Below, one piece after another: positions 29,421 through 39,751 of a stretch of DNA of 64,000 nt. Where the stretch lies: the NCBI RefSeq assembly GCF_005047655.1, contig NZ_SUKF01000005.1, forward strand, positions 337,905 through 401,904, read 5' to 3'. A program made the position numbers and the translations under genes. Every line of letters starts with the position of its first letter. Position 1 is the stretch's first letter. The stretch comes from Sinimarinibacterium arenosum. Lineage in GTDB: Bacteria; Pseudomonadota; Gammaproteobacteria; Nevskiales; Nevskiaceae. The notes below the pieces were generated by a model, which was given only the letters and a program-made list of their open reading frames with translations, made no database searches and was not told the origin of the DNA.

Positions 29421-30269
29421 ATGTCGGTAACCGCCGAAGACGTCCGCCGCGACGCCCACGAACACAACAAGCTCGCCAAGCGCCTGCGCCGTCAGGTCGG
29501 CCAGGCGATCATGGACTACAACATGATCGCCGACGGCGATCGCGTGATGGTGTGCCTGTCCGGCGGCAAGGACAGCTACACAATGCTGGACGTGCTGATG
29601 CAGCTGCAGGCCAAGGCGCCCGTGAAATTCGAGCTGCTCGCCGTCAATCTGGACCAGAAGCAGCCGGGGTTCCCGGAGCACATCCTGCCCGAGTACCTGC
29701 GGGGCTTGGGCGTGCCGTTCCACATCATCGAGCAGGACACCTATTCGGTGGTCAAGCGCGTGATCCCGGAAGGCAAGACGATGTGCTCGCTGTGCTCACG
29801 CATGCGCCGCGGCGCGCTCTACACCTACGCGCACGAGCACGGCTACAACAAGATCGCGCTCGGCCATCACAAGGACGACATCGTCGCCACCTTTTTCCTG
29901 AACCTGTTTCACGGCGGCAAGCTGTCGGCGATGCCGCCGAAACTGCAATCCGACGACGGCCGCAACGTCGTGATCCGCCCGCTGGCCTACTGCCGCGAAC
30001 GTGACATCGCGCGCTATGCCGAGCTCAAGCAGTTCCCGATCATCCCGTGCAATCTGTGCGGCTCGCAGGAGCAGCTCCAGCGCAAGCAGGTGCGTCGGAT
30101 GATGGACGCCTGGGAGAAGGAACATCCGGCTCGGATTGAACAGGTGTTCGCCGCGCTGACCAATGTCGCACCGTCGCAACTGGCCGACCCGAAGCTGTTC
30201 GATTTCGCCAGCCTCGGCGGCGACGTCCGCGGCGCGGGCGACTGGCTGATGCCGGAGCGCATGGATTGA
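29421..30269 (+). CDS. ttcA: tRNA 2-thiocytidine synthetase TtcA
   Basis: 282 aa, normal length. It has the PP-loop ATP-binding motif SGGKDSY near residue 50, the Fe-S cysteines in MCSLCSRM and the later IPCNLCGSQ, and [14 protein letters not shown]. TtcA thiolates cytidine 32 of certain tRNAs using a [4Fe-4S] cluster. The following gene starts with a TTG that overlaps its TGA stop. Confidence 0.97.
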   Translation: MSVTAEDVRRDAHEHNKLAKRLRRQVGQAIMDYNMIADGDRVMVCLSGGKDSYTMLDVLMQLQAKAPVKFELLAVNLDQKQPGFPEHILPEYLRGLGVPFHIIEQDTYSVVKRVIPEGKTMCSLCSRMRRGALYTYAHEHGYNKIALGHHKDDIVATFFLNLFHGGKLSAMPPKLQSDDGRNVVIRPLAYCRERDIARYAELKQFPIIPCNLCGSQEQLQRKQVRRMMDAWEKEHPARIEQVFAALTNVAPSQLADPKLFDFASLGGDVRGAGDWLMPERMD

Positions 30270-31147
30270 GGCTGCGCATCGCGGCAATGCTGTGCCTGTG
30301 GCTGATAGGCGTCAACGCCGCGGCACAGTCGCCGGCACCGTTTCTGTGGAAGATTGACGGTCCCCAGGCCACGCACTATCTGCTTGGCTCGGTGCATCTG
30401 CTGCCACCGTCGATCTATCCGCTACCGTCCGCACTGGACCACGCCTATACCGCCAGCGATGTTGTCGTGCTGGAAACCGACATCGAGGCGATCGGCTCGG
30501 CCGATGTCGCACGGCGCACCTTACAGGCGGCGATCGATCCCACTGCCGGCGGCCTGCGGGCAGCGCTGGGTGCCAGAGCCTACGCGCAGCTGGGTCAGCT
30601 GATTGAAGCACGCGGCCTGCCGCCAACGCTGTGCGACCGCGTCAAGGCCTGGTTCTGCGCAATGACGCTGGAGGTCATGCTGTACCAGCAGAACGGCTTC
30701 AGCCCGGCGCTGGGCATCGACCAGCATTACGCTGATCGCGCGCGCAACGACGGCAAGCCACTGCGCTGGCTGGAGCCGCTGGAAGATCATCTGGCACTGC
30801 TGACGCAGATGCCCGATGCCGCCGGCACCGCATACCTGTTGGCGACGCTGGACAACGCCAATGAGGACGAAGCAGACCCGGCAACCTTGCTGCGCGCGTG
30901 GCAGAACTCCGACACTGCGTTCATGCGTGAACAGACCGAACAGATGCGACGCGAACATCCGCAGGCCTACGCGCGGTTGCTCGGTGATCGCAACCGCGCC
31001 TGGCTGCCGCAACTGATCACGCTGTTCGAGGCGTCGACCCCCGCGCTGGTGATCGTCGGGGCAGCGCACCTGAGCGGGGATGAGGGTCTGGTCGCGCAAC
31101 TGACCCGGCGCGATTTTCGAATTCAATCGGTGATGCAATCTCCATGA
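30266..31147 (+). CDS. TraB/GumN family exported protein
   Basis: 293 aa. The TTG at 30266 is chosen because it overlaps the ttcA stop and provides a basic n-region (RLR) before the hydrophobic signal core [14 protein letters not shown]; an ATG at 30287 is the alternative. Family motifs: [16 protein letters not shown] near the start and a terminal [11 protein letters not shown], the paired G-x-x-H motifs that form the putative metal site. The superfamily includes erythromycin-esterase-like and Tiki metalloproteases, so a periplasmic hydrolase is plausible. It overlaps the next gene by 4 bases. Confidence 0.9.
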   Translation: MRLRIAAMLCLWLIGVNAAAQSPAPFLWKIDGPQATHYLLGSVHLLPPSIYPLPSALDHAYTASDVVVLETDIEAIGSADVARRTLQAAIDPTAGGLRAALGARAYAQLGQLIEARGLPPTLCDRVKAWFCAMTLEVMLYQQNGFSPALGIDQHYADRARNDGKPLRWLEPLEDHLALLTQMPDAAGTAYLLATLDNANEDEADPATLLRAWQNSDTAFMREQTEQMRREHPQAYARLLGDRNRAWLPQLITLFEASTPALVIVGAAHLSGDEGLVAQLTRRDFRIQSVMQSP

Positions 31148-31893
31148 TCGAACTGTGGGCGTTCAATTTTTCGATGTATCCGGAAATCGTGCGCTGGGCA
31201 CTGGAACACAAGGGCCTGGACTACAGCACGCACACGCTGCTGCCAGGACCGCACGTGATGCAGCTATTGCCGCGTTACGGCCAGCGCACGGTCCCGGTGA
31301 TGAAGGACGGCGATCAGCTGTTCAAGCAGACGTTGCCGATGCTCGAGTACCTCGAGTCACAGTATCCACAGCACCCACTATTGCCGGAATCACCGCAGCA
31401 GCGTGAACAGGCCTGGGCCATAGCGCGGCGCTTCGCCGACAAGGACGGGCCGTGGGTCCGACTCGCCGCCTTTCACGATCTGCTGCCACACGCCAGCTAC
31501 ATGGCGCGCCTGTGGTCGCAACCCTTCCCGACCTGGGCTCGGGTCGCCTACGTCGCCAGTTTCCCTGTGCTGGTACGTCCGGCGATGCGCGCGACCATGG
31601 GCATCACGGCGGCGCGCGCGCAGCATGGCGTGGACATCACCCGCGCAGCGCTGGATTTCATCGCGGAGCAGACCCGCGATCGGGATTATCTGGTCGGCGA
31701 GCGCTTCAGCATCGCCGACCTGGTTGCCGCCAGCGTGCTGTTCCTGACCGACTTCGCCCCCGAATATCCGGTGACCCCGCCACAGCCGTATCCGGCCGGT
31801 CTGCGGCGCTGGCTCAAGCGCTGGGATTCACACCCCGGAACCGCCTGGGTACATCGGATGTATGGCTTGCACCGCAACCGCGCAGCGGTGTGA
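31144..31893 (+). CDS. Glutathione S-transferase family protein
   Basis: 249 aa. The N-terminal thioredoxin-like domain has FNFSMYPEIVRWALEHKGLDY, a cis-Pro motif RTVPVM and QTLPMLEYLESQYP, which binds glutathione in the family. The C-terminal all-helical domain contains YLVGERFSIADLVAAS with the conserved N-capping box. It has a Ser (FSMYP) where many classes place the catalytic Ser or Tyr. It overlaps the TraB gene by 4 bases and is the last gene of the ttcA operon, convergent with a second GST. Confidence 0.9.
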   Translation: MIELWAFNFSMYPEIVRWALEHKGLDYSTHTLLPGPHVMQLLPRYGQRTVPVMKDGDQLFKQTLPMLEYLESQYPQHPLLPESPQQREQAWAIARRFADKDGPWVRLAAFHDLLPHASYMARLWSQPFPTWARVAYVASFPVLVRPAMRATMGITAARAQHGVDITRAALDFIAEQTRDRDYLVGERFSIADLVAASVLFLTDFAPEYPVTPPQPYPAGLRRWLKRWDSHPGTAWVHRMYGLHRNRAAV

Positions 31894-31911
31894 TGTCTGC
31901 GCGGCTCCGCC

Positions 31912-32808
31912 TCAATCCGGCGGCAGGATGAACGAGCGGATCTTGGAGCGCCGTTCCTGCTCCTGATCGGCCGCCTTCGGCTTCGCTGAGGTCAACTCCG
32001 GCGTGGGCTCGATCTCGAATCCAGCGACATCGTCCACGCTGGGCTCAGTGGCTGGCGGCGGCGCTTCAATATCGGAGTCGACTGCAACGACCGTGTCTTC
32101 ATCGTCGGTGAAATCGTCTTCGGTGATGTCGGGGACGGATGACGGACCAGGCACAGGCATCGGGGCCGGCTCAGGCACCGGAACCTCCATGGCGGCCGCT
32201 TCGATCCACTTTTCGACGGCCGGATGCGCTGCCATGGCCGCTGCGTAATCCTGCTCGGGGCCATCGAGTGGCACGGCATAGGCAATCATGCGCAGCGCCA
32301 CCGGGGCATACATCGCATCGGCGATGCCGAAGCGGCCGAACAGCCATGGGCCGTCCTGTCCGTAACGTGTGCGCGCCTCGCGCCAGAGCGCACGAATGCG
32401 CTCGATGTCCGCCTGTACCGCGGCGGACAGGGGCACGGGTTCCGGATCGCGAGTCGCATCAAACGGCAGCGCCTGCCGCAGCGCGGCAAAGCCGGCGTGC
32501 ATTTCGCAGGCCACCGAACGCGCATAGGCGCGCGCGGCCGGATCGCTCGGCCAGGCGCCAGGGAGTGCGAAGGTTTCGGCCAGGTACTCGCAGATCGCCA
32601 GGGAGTCCCAGACCCGCGTGCTGCCATGCTGCAGCAGCGGAACCTTGCCGCTGGGCGAGTGCTCCAAGATTCGAGCGCGCGTGTCGGCGCGATCCAGCGG
32701 AATCAGGACTTCATCAAAACGGATCGCGTGATGCCGCAGAAACAACCACGGACGCAAGGACCAGGAAGACAGATTCTTGCTGCCGATATATAAGATCAAC
32801 GTGGACAT
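31912..32808 (-). CDS. Glutathione S-transferase with long acidic C-terminal tail
   Basis: 298 aa from the ATG at 32808 (MSTLILYIGSKNLSSWSLRPW). GST N-domain: Ser-containing GSKNLSSWSLRPWL, GKVPLLQHG with the cis-Pro, and VWDSLAICEYLAE. The C-domain has LFGRFGIADAMYAPV. The GST fold ends near residue 222. The remaining 75 residues are Pro/Glu/Asp-rich low complexity (VPEPAPMPVPGPSSVP, DFTDDEDTVVAVDSD) and finish with a basic RRSKIRSFILPPD. That tail is unusual for the family and is probably disordered. Confidence 0.9.
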   Translation of the reverse strand: MSTLILYIGSKNLSSWSLRPWLFLRHHAIRFDEVLIPLDRADTRARILEHSPSGKVPLLQHGSTRVWDSLAICEYLAETFALPGAWPSDPAARAYARSVACEMHAGFAALRQALPFDATRDPEPVPLSAAVQADIERIRALWREARTRYGQDGPWLFGRFGIADAMYAPVALRMIAYAVPLDGPEQDYAAAMAAHPAVEKWIEAAAMEVPVPEPAPMPVPGPSSVPDITEDDFTDDEDTVVAVDSDIEAPPPATEPSVDDVAGFEIEPTPELTSAKPKAADQEQERRSKIRSFILPPD

Positions 32809-32906
32809 AGGACACCGGATGTGTAGGGGGAACACGTCGGTTCCCGGATAATAACCCCAGTTACCCTCGTTCAGTCACCCGATTTGGCCTGTTCCCTCAT
32901 TACTCC

Positions 32907-34643
32907 ATGCGTCCACGCCTGCTTGCCGTCCTGCTGATTGCCATCGCCGGCGGACTACCGCTGAGTCCGGCACTGGCGCAGGTCGCGGTACGGATTGAGG
33001 GGCTGGACGGTGAGCTGCGCAGCAATGTCGAGCTGCGCCTGAGCATCCTGAGTCAGGCCAAGGCCAAGGATCTCGATCAGGGCCTGGTCGAATCGATGCA
33101 CCGCGGCGCCCCGGACGACATCCGCGATGCGTTGCAACCCTACGGGTACTACAACCCGACAATCACGTCCGAGCTCAAGGGCGAGGCGCCGAACTGGACC
33201 GCGACCTACCAGATCGATCCCGGCCCGCGCACGACCCTGCGCAAGATCGACCTGGAAATCAGCGGCGACGGCGCCGATGCGCTCAGCGATGTCGGCCTGT
33301 CGATGCTCGACCGCCTGCGCGAAGGAACCCCGCTGCTGCACTCGGACTACCAGCGCGCAAAAGCGACACTGTCCAGCGCCGCCTACGCGCTTGGCTATCT
33401 CGACGCCCAGTACATCCAGGCCGAGCTGCGCATCTATGCCGACGACAACCGCGCCGACATTGTGCTGCATTTCGATACCGGGCCGGGCTACCGCTTCGGT
33501 GCGGTCACGGTCGATCAGGATGTCGTCAACGACACCGTCGTCACCCGCTATGTACCGATCCGGCAGGGTGACCGTTACGATCCGCAGAAGCTGATCGACG
33601 CGCAGTTCTACCTGGGCGATCTGGGCTACTTCGAGTCGATCAACGTGGTCGCGCAAAAGGACGCCGCAGTCGAGCACGAAGTGCCGATCGTGATCGAAAC
33701 CACGCCGCGAAAACGCACGCGCTACAACGTCGGCGCCGGTTATGGCACCGACACCGGCGCGCGCCTGACCGCAGGCACGGAGGTGCGGCGGTTGAATCGC
33801 GAAGGCCACCGGCTGACGCTGGAAACACGGCTGTCCGAGGTCAAGAACACCGCCAATGGCGAATACCGCATTCCGCTCGGCAGCCGCCCCGGCGAAAGCA
33901 TCGGCCTTTCCGGTGAACTCGCCAATGAGAATCTGGACTCCGGTTTCAGCCGCCGCTACGGCGTCGAACTGAGCCTCTCGCGCATTCCCGGCAAATGGAA
34001 GCGCCGCTACTACGTCGCCTATACCCACGAAGAGTCGGTACTCGGCGATACCGCGCAGACCTCCGACCTGCTGATGCCGGGCCTGTCGCTGAACCGCTCG
34101 GAAAGCGACAATCCGATCTACACCCGCCTCGGCTGGTCGGCATTTACCGATGTCCACGGGGCGAAGCGTGATGTCGTCGCCAATACCAGTTTCGTGCGCG
34201 GCCTGCTCATTCTGCGCGGCGCACTGCCATTGGGCGAAAAGGCACGGTTGCTCGGCCGCTACGAGTTTGGCGCCGCCTACGTCGAGGAATTCGGTGAACT
34301 GCCGGCATCGCAGCGCTTCTTCGCCGGCGGCGATCAGTCCGTGCGCGGCTACAAGTACCAGAGCCTGGGACCGCGCAACGCCGACGGCGAAGTCGTCGGC
34401 GGACGTTACCTGACCTCGTTCAGCATCGAAGTCGAACGGCGCCTGTGGGATCAATGGGGTGTCGCGACATTCTTCGATGCCGGCGGTGCTGACGACACCG
34501 TCGCGCCCGAGCTATACCGCGGCGTCGGCATCGGCGCACGCTATCGCGCACCGATCGGCTCAGTACAGGTCGACCTGGCCTATCCGCTGGACGATCCGAG
34601 CCCCGGCATCCGCATCCATCTCGGCGTGAGGGTCGGCCTGTGA
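32907..34643 (+). CDS. tamA: Translocation and assembly module outer-membrane protein TamA
   Basis: 578 aa with a signal peptide (MRPRLLAVLLIAIAGGLPLSPALA). Three POTRA-type repeats span about residues 25-265 (for example LQPYGYYNPTITSEL, LGYLDAQYIQAEL, DLGYFESINVV). The Omp85 barrel follows, with the conserved FFAGGDQSVRGYKY motif and a C-terminal strand ending in Leu. It overlaps tamB by 4 bases. TamA and TamB form an envelope-spanning complex for outer-membrane protein insertion and phospholipid transport. Confidence 0.96.
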   Translation: MRPRLLAVLLIAIAGGLPLSPALAQVAVRIEGLDGELRSNVELRLSILSQAKAKDLDQGLVESMHRGAPDDIRDALQPYGYYNPTITSELKGEAPNWTATYQIDPGPRTTLRKIDLEISGDGADALSDVGLSMLDRLREGTPLLHSDYQRAKATLSSAAYALGYLDAQYIQAELRIYADDNRADIVLHFDTGPGYRFGAVTVDQDVVNDTVVTRYVPIRQGDRYDPQKLIDAQFYLGDLGYFESINVVAQKDAAVEHEVPIVIETTPRKRTRYNVGAGYGTDTGARLTAGTEVRRLNREGHRLTLETRLSEVKNTANGEYRIPLGSRPGESIGLSGELANENLDSGFSRRYGVELSLSRIPGKWKRRYYVAYTHEESVLGDTAQTSDLLMPGLSLNRSESDNPIYTRLGWSAFTDVHGAKRDVVANTSFVRGLLILRGALPLGEKARLLGRYEFGAAYVEEFGELPASQRFFAGGDQSVRGYKYQSLGPRNADGEVVGGRYLTSFSIEVERRLWDQWGVATFFDAGGADDTVAPELYRGVGIGARYRAPIGSVQVDLAYPLDDPSPGIRIHLGVRVGL

Positions 34644-37600
34644 GACACGCCCTCGGCCTGCTGCGCGCATTGCTGTGGATCGCCGGCGTGGTCTGCGGCG
34701 GCGCGGTGATCTATGGCCTTTTCACCACCTCCGGCAGCATCCTGGTCCTGCGCGAGGTGGAAGCGCGCGTGGGGCTGATTCATGTCGAAGGCTTCGGCGG
34801 TCGTCTGTGGGGGCCGCTGCGCCTGGACCACTTCCGCTATGAGGACGATACCGTCCGGGTCGAAGTCGACGACGCAGCCCTCGATTGGTCACCGCTACAG
34901 TTGCTGCGGATGCGCGTGCGGGTCCAATCGCTGGACGCGACCCGGGTGGTTGTCACGGTCAAACCATCCGACAACGAACCTGCACAGGATGCCGCACCGA
35001 ATGACGGCGCGATCACCCGACTGCCCATTGCGCTCGATCTGGCCCGGATCAAAGCCGGTCAGGTGCGGATCGAGGTTGACGGCGTCGACCCGCTGGTCTT
35101 CGACACCGTGGCACTCGACGGACGCTGGTCCGGCGATCAGGTCCAGCTGCGGTCGCTGTCGGCGGTCACGCCCTGGGTCGGCGCGCTCGGGGTCAGTGCC
35201 GATGCAACCTTGCGCCCCGACGCGGTCGACTTCGAATCGCTGCAGATTTCGGGCTTCGCGGACGCCACGGCGCAGGGCCGCCTCGGCTACAACACGCCGT
35301 CGGATCTGAAGGCGCAATGGACCCAGCTGCATTGGCCGCCGCAGGATGCCGCGCTGGCACACAGCGACCACGGCAGCGCGCACTGGCAGGGCGTGTTCGA
35401 CGACTGGCAGTACAGTCTGGATGCGACGCTCAACGTCGACGGCATCAAGGCTCAGGTATCAGCGCAGGGTCGGGGTTCGCTCAGCGCCGTTCATGCTGAC
35501 ACCCTGAAGATCGACAGCGATCGTGGCCAGATCCGGACGGTCGCCACATTGCAGTGGTCGCCGGCACTGCAACTCGATGGCGAAGGCGAGCTCAGTCACT
35601 TCAATCCGCAGGCCTGGGTCGCCGAACTGCCAGGCGACCTGAACACGCAGTTCACACTGCAGACCCGCCTCGTTGACGACAAACCGAGCATCGAAGCCCA
35701 GCTGAGCGGACGTGCGTCGACTCTGCGTGACTATCCGTTTTCGGTGTCCGGCAGCGTGCATTTTTCCAATGACGCGTTGACGCTGAAGGACGTCATCCTG
35801 CACAGCGCGGAGACCCGGCTGGACGCGGACGGGCAGATCTGGCCGCAACTGGCCCTGCAGACCCGACTCAACAGTCCCGATCTCGTCGCCCTGTGGCCAC
35901 AACTCGGCGGCAGCGCCACGGCAGCACTGCAGCTGCGTGGCGATCCGCTGCGCCCGCGGATCGACGGCACGCTGGAGGCCGCAAAACTGCATTACGGCGA
36001 CGTCCGCATCGGCCGCGTGCGTGCGCACGGAGATGTCGATCTGAACGCGGCGATGCAGCTGAACCTGCAGCTCGACACCGTCGAGGTCGGTCGCACGATC
36101 GATCGGCTGAGCCTGGACCTGAGCGGTCGCGCCGACCAGCACATGCTGACGCTGACGACACGCGGCGCCGACGGTCGCGCATCGCTGAACCTGAACGGCG
36201 GGCTCGACACCCGGACCTGGCACTGGGACGGCAATCTGTCCGCAGTGCAGATCGAACCGACCGGCCTCGCGGTCTGGAACCAGGAAGCCCCGTCGGCGCT
36301 GAGCGTGCAGGGCGCCGACGTCACGCTGGAACCAACCTGCCTGTTGTCGAAAATTGCCAGAGCCTGCTTTGGGCTGCGCCCCGAAGGCTCGGCTCGGCGC
36401 CTGGCATTCCGGCTCGAACACTTCGATCTGGCCACCCTGGATCCGCTGCTGCCGGCTGCGACCACCATCGATGGCAGCATCGACGGTCACGGCTATGCCG
36501 ATCTCGGCAGCACCGGCTTGCACGACCTGCGCCTGAATCTGGACAGCAGTGCGGTCGAGCTGGCACAGAAAGGCCTGCCAACGCTGAAGATCCTGCCGGG
36601 CCACGCCGCGATCGAGGACCGCAACGGCGGTCTGCAGCTGAGCGCCCTGCTACCCCTGGAGCAGGGCGCACTGCAGCTCGAGGGTCAGCTCGGCACCGGC
36701 ACGGCGCTGTTGCAGCGACCCCTGCGCGGCACACTGACAGTCGACGTACCGGAGCTGGGCTGGGTCGCGCTGTTGAACCGCGAGCTGGAGAACGTCAGCG
36801 GCGAACTGCACGGCCGCTTCGATCTGGGCGGCACGCTGCAGGCACCGAGCCTCGCCGGCACACTGGCGCTGCAGAACGGGGCGCTGCGCTTGCGTTCGCC
36901 GGGGATCAAGCTCGAACGCGTGCAGACCCAGCTCGCGGCGCTGCAGCGCGGCACTTTGTCCGTCAGCGGCGAAGCCTGGTCGGACAAAGGCCAGCTGCGC
37001 CTGAGTGGTCGCCTCGACCCGTGGGCGTCACCGCCAACGCTGGATCTGAACATCGACGGCGAGAACTTCCAGGCCGTGCGTACTCCCGAAGCCCGCGTCT
37101 GGGTGTCGCCGGCGGTCAAGGTGCATCTGGCGAAAAACGAGTTGCACGTCGACGGCAGTGTCGATGTGCCCGAGGCGACGATCACACCCAAGACGCTCGA
37201 CAGCGGCACCGGCCCGGACGCCGATCAAGTCATCATTCGTGCGGACGACGATGCGCAGAATCGCAAACGCCTGAAGACCTTTGCCGATCTGCAACTACGG
37301 CTGGGCGACAAGGTGCGCTTCGACGGCTTCGGCCTGAAGACTCGTCTCGGAGGCGCCGTGCGCGTATTCGAGGCCCCCGGCGTACCGACCCGCGCCCACG
37401 GCGAGCTGCGCCTGATCGGCGGCCAGTACAAGGCCTACGGGCAGGACCTGAATCTGGAAACCGGCCGTCTGCTGTTCACCGGCGGCTCATTGACCGATCC
37501 GGCAGTGGAGCTGCGGGCGACGCGCTCGCCACGCGAGGACATCACCGTCGGCGTGCTGGTGCGCGGCACGCTCGACAAGCCTGAGTTCAGTCTGTTCTCG

Positions 37601-37990
37601 ACCCCGGCGATGCCACAGGAGCGGCAGCTGTCGTGGCTGGTCCTGGGCCGCAGCCTGGACGAAAGCACCAGCGGCGAAGACAAGGCGCTGGTTGCCGGCG
37701 CGGCGCTGTCGCTGGGTCTCGCCGGCAGCGAGTGGCTGGCGCAGAAATTCACCGGTCGTTTCGGCATCGACGAGTTCTCACTCGGCGCCAAGCCGGGGCA
37801 ATCGTCGGATCAGGCGCAGCTGACCATCGGCAAGTACCTGTCACCGAAGCTGTACATCGCCTACGGTGTCGGACTGTTCCAGCCGGGCCATACGTTCCGC
37901 CTGCAGTACGACATCGGCCACGGCTTCAAACTGGCGTCCGAAACCGGAGCGGAATCCGGCGGCGACATTCTCTACACGATCGAACGCTGA
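34640..37990 (+). CDS. tamB: Translocation and assembly module inner-membrane protein TamB
   Basis: 1116 aa, starting at a GTG that overlaps the tamA stop. One N-terminal TM anchor (LLRALLWIAGVVCGGAVIYGL) is followed by long repetitive beta-rich sequence, the AsmA-like beta-taco groove. The C-terminal DUF490 domain has GGQYKAYGQDLNLETGRLLF, PQERQLSWLVLGR and the terminal DILYTIER. TamB spans the periplasm and is implicated in phospholipid movement to the outer membrane. Genetic coupling to tamA confirms the assignment. Confidence 0.95.
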   Translation: MRHALGLLRALLWIAGVVCGGAVIYGLFTTSGSILVLREVEARVGLIHVEGFGGRLWGPLRLDHFRYEDDTVRVEVDDAALDWSPLQLLRMRVRVQSLDATRVVVTVKPSDNEPAQDAAPNDGAITRLPIALDLARIKAGQVRIEVDGVDPLVFDTVALDGRWSGDQVQLRSLSAVTPWVGALGVSADATLRPDAVDFESLQISGFADATAQGRLGYNTPSDLKAQWTQLHWPPQDAALAHSDHGSAHWQGVFDDWQYSLDATLNVDGIKAQVSAQGRGSLSAVHADTLKIDSDRGQIRTVATLQWSPALQLDGEGELSHFNPQAWVAELPGDLNTQFTLQTRLVDDKPSIEAQLSGRASTLRDYPFSVSGSVHFSNDALTLKDVILHSAETRLDADGQIWPQLALQTRLNSPDLVALWPQLGGSATAALQLRGDPLRPRIDGTLEAAKLHYGDVRIGRVRAHGDVDLNAAMQLNLQLDTVEVGRTIDRLSLDLSGRADQHMLTLTTRGADGRASLNLNGGLDTRTWHWDGNLSAVQIEPTGLAVWNQEAPSALSVQGADVTLEPTCLLSKIARACFGLRPEGSARRLAFRLEHFDLATLDPLLPAATTIDGSIDGHGYADLGSTGLHDLRLNLDSSAVELAQKGLPTLKILPGHAAIEDRNGGLQLSALLPLEQGALQLEGQLGTGTALLQRPLRGTLTVDVPELGWVALLNRELENVSGELHGRFDLGGTLQAPSLAGTLALQNGALRLRSPGIKLERVQTQLAALQRGTLSVSGEAWSDKGQLRLSGRLDPWASPPTLDLNIDGENFQAVRTPEARVWVSPAVKVHLAKNELHVDGSVDVPEATITPKTLDSGTGPDADQVIIRADDDAQNRKRLKTFADLQLRLGDKVRFDGFGLKTRLGGAVRVFEAPGVPTRAHGELRLIGGQYKAYGQDLNLETGRLLFTGGSLTDPAVELRATRSPREDITVGVLVRGTLDKPEFSLFSTPAMPQERQLSWLVLGRSLDESTSGEDKALVAGAALSLGLAGSEWLAQKFTGRFGIDEFSLGAKPGQSSDQAQLTIGKYLSPKLYIAYGVGLFQPGHTFRLQYDIGHGFKLASETGAESGGDILYTIER

Positions 37991-38017
37991 GCGCGGCGCG
38001 CAACGAACGCCGCCAGT

Positions 38018-38704
38018 TCACGCCGCCAGCGTGCGCAGCAGGAACGCGGCGATGTCGTCGATCTCGTCGGCACAGACTTCGTGCTGCATCGGGTAGGGCT
38101 GCCACTGCACCGCATAGCCCAGGCGCGCCAGTTCTACATGGGTGTTCTCGCCCCAGCGAAACGGCACGATCGGATCGAAATTGCCGTGCGCCAGCAGAAT
38201 CGGAATGCTGCGATTGGCCGCACTCGCCTCGCCCGCCAGCAGCGTATGCATCGGCAGATAGGTCGACAAGGCGATCAGTCCCGCGAGCCGCTTTGGATAG
38301 CGCAGCGCGGTGTGCAAAGCAATGGCACCCCCCTGCGAAAAACCGGCAACGACAATGCGCTCGCTGGCGATGCCGGCGTCGCACTGCGCGTCGATCAGTG
38401 CTGAGACCCGAACGGCCGAAGCGCGGATGCCCACAGTGTCTTCCGGGCTGCCATCGGACAGGCCGTAGATGTCGTACCAGGCGCGCAGCGGATAGCCGCC
38501 ATTGATCGTCACCGGTCGCTGCAGCGCGTGCGGAAACACGAAGCGCGCACGCAAGGTCGGCGGCAGGCGCAGCGCCTCGACCACGGGCACAAAGTCATGA
38601 CCATCCGCGCCGAGGCCATGCAGCCAGATCACCGCCGCATCTGCCGCCCCCTCAGGTTCAAGACAGACGCCGTCACGATCGTTGATGAGATTCACTCGGT
38701 CCAT
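38018..38704 (-). CDS. Carboxylesterase / phospholipase of the alpha/beta hydrolase fold
   Basis: 228 aa from the ATG at 38704, the normal length for the family. AVIWLHGLGADGHDFVPV at the start is the oxyanion-hole segment typical of bacterial carboxylesterase 2 / acyl-protein thioesterase-like enzymes. The triad comprises Ser in GFSQGGA, Asp in HGNFDPIVP and His in PMQHEV. No signal peptide, so cytoplasmic. It hydrolyses short-chain esters or lysophospholipids in known members. It is convergent with tamB (27 bases) and separated by about 100 bases from hoxN. Confidence 0.93.
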   Translation of the reverse strand: MDRVNLINDRDGVCLEPEGAADAAVIWLHGLGADGHDFVPVVEALRLPPTLRARFVFPHALQRPVTINGGYPLRAWYDIYGLSDGSPEDTVGIRASAVRVSALIDAQCDAGIASERIVVAGFSQGGAIALHTALRYPKRLAGLIALSTYLPMHTLLAGEASAANRSIPILLAHGNFDPIVPFRWGENTHVELARLGYAVQWQPYPMQHEVCADEIDDIAAFLLRTLAA

Positions 38705-38801
38705 TCCTGCTGCGACACCGCAATGAGGCCGCCGCAGGCAAGCGCTGCGCGCGCGATCATCCATCCGCGAGGCCGGGCATCCAGACGGATTTGCGCGCGC
38801 T

Positions 38802-39632
38802 TCAGCTGGTTCGATAGGCGCCTGCAGCGAGGCGGCGGGCCAGCCAGAAACTATACAGAATCAGCCCGACCACCGCGGCACCAAAGACCAGCTCCTTGCC
38901 TTCGCTCCACTGCCGGATCAGCGGCGACAGCTGCCGCAAGATGCCGAATGTCGCGACACACAGACACACCGAAGCCACCGCCAGTCCCATCACACGCGAT
39001 GCGATCCGCGCCAGCTCATCGGCTCCGGAAATCAGACGCGAGATCCACAGACCATTGACGCCGTCGGTAATCAGCATGCCGAGCATGAACAGCATGCCGA
39101 GCAGCAGTGCCGGCTGCCAGCCGCCGAACTGCGATCCCGTCAGTGCAAACAGGGCGGCCTGACTCAGCGTATCGAACGACACGGCGAACAAGGCGCCGAC
39201 CGCCATGATCAGCAGCGGATGACTGACCGTCGACAGGCGCTGGAATGCCGCGCCGAGCAGCTTTCCCTTGATGCCCACCGGCCGCACCACTTCGTCTGCG
39301 GCGGTGTGCAGCACTGCATGCAGGTTGACCAGACCGAGGGCGCCCAGCACGACGATCGAGACCCAGGCGCCCACCAGCTCCAGCCAGACCGGCACCTGCC
39401 AGTGCGTCGACAGCGCCGACACCGTCAGCGCGACCATCACCACCACCAGCCCGTGCCCCAGTGAAAACAGGCTGCCGCACAGACGGGCCAGCTGCGGTTG
39501 GGTGCGGGCGTTGTAGCGGGTCAGGCCGTCGATGGTTGCCAGATGATCGGCATCAAAGCCGTGCTTCATCCCCAGCAGCAGGACCACCGCGGCCAGTGTG
39601 GTGAAATCCTGCGGCAATTCGGCGATCGTCAC
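38802..39632 (-). CDS. hoxN: High-affinity nickel permease (NiCoT family)
   Basis: 276 aa, about eight TM helices. The metal-selecting signature KHGFDADHLATIDG (His24, Asp27, Asp29, His30) is the H-x4-D-H motif of HoxN/NixA in TM2. Later FAVSFDTLSQ and MLITDGVNGLW correspond to family motifs II and III. It is shorter than HoxN of R. eutropha (351 aa). It is the last gene of the hydrogenase island, the same position as hoxN there, and would supply nickel for the active site. The 119-base gap to hoxJ has no visible terminator. Confidence 0.92.
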   Translation of the reverse strand: MTIAELPQDFTTLAAVVLLLGMKHGFDADHLATIDGLTRYNARTQPQLARLCGSLFSLGHGLVVVMVALTVSALSTHWQVPVWLELVGAWVSIVVLGALGLVNLHAVLHTAADEVVRPVGIKGKLLGAAFQRLSTVSHPLLIMAVGALFAVSFDTLSQAALFALTGSQFGGWQPALLLGMLFMLGMLITDGVNGLWISRLISGADELARIASRVMGLAVASVCLCVATFGILRQLSPLIRQWSEGKELVFGAAVVGLILYSFWLARRLAAGAYRTS

Positions 39633-39751
39633 AGTCGTAGTCTCCCCGATGACCGTTGCGCATCTTCCGCGCGAGTTTCATGCCAGGCTCGGCGCGCAAA
39701 CGAAACAATCACTTGGCCGTGCCCCCGCATACGCTCATGGCAATGCCTCTT

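Noticed and set aside
34640..37990. Internal repeats in tamB as a DNA repeat array
   Set aside because: The repetition is at the level of beta-strand pattern in the protein, not of nucleotide sequence.
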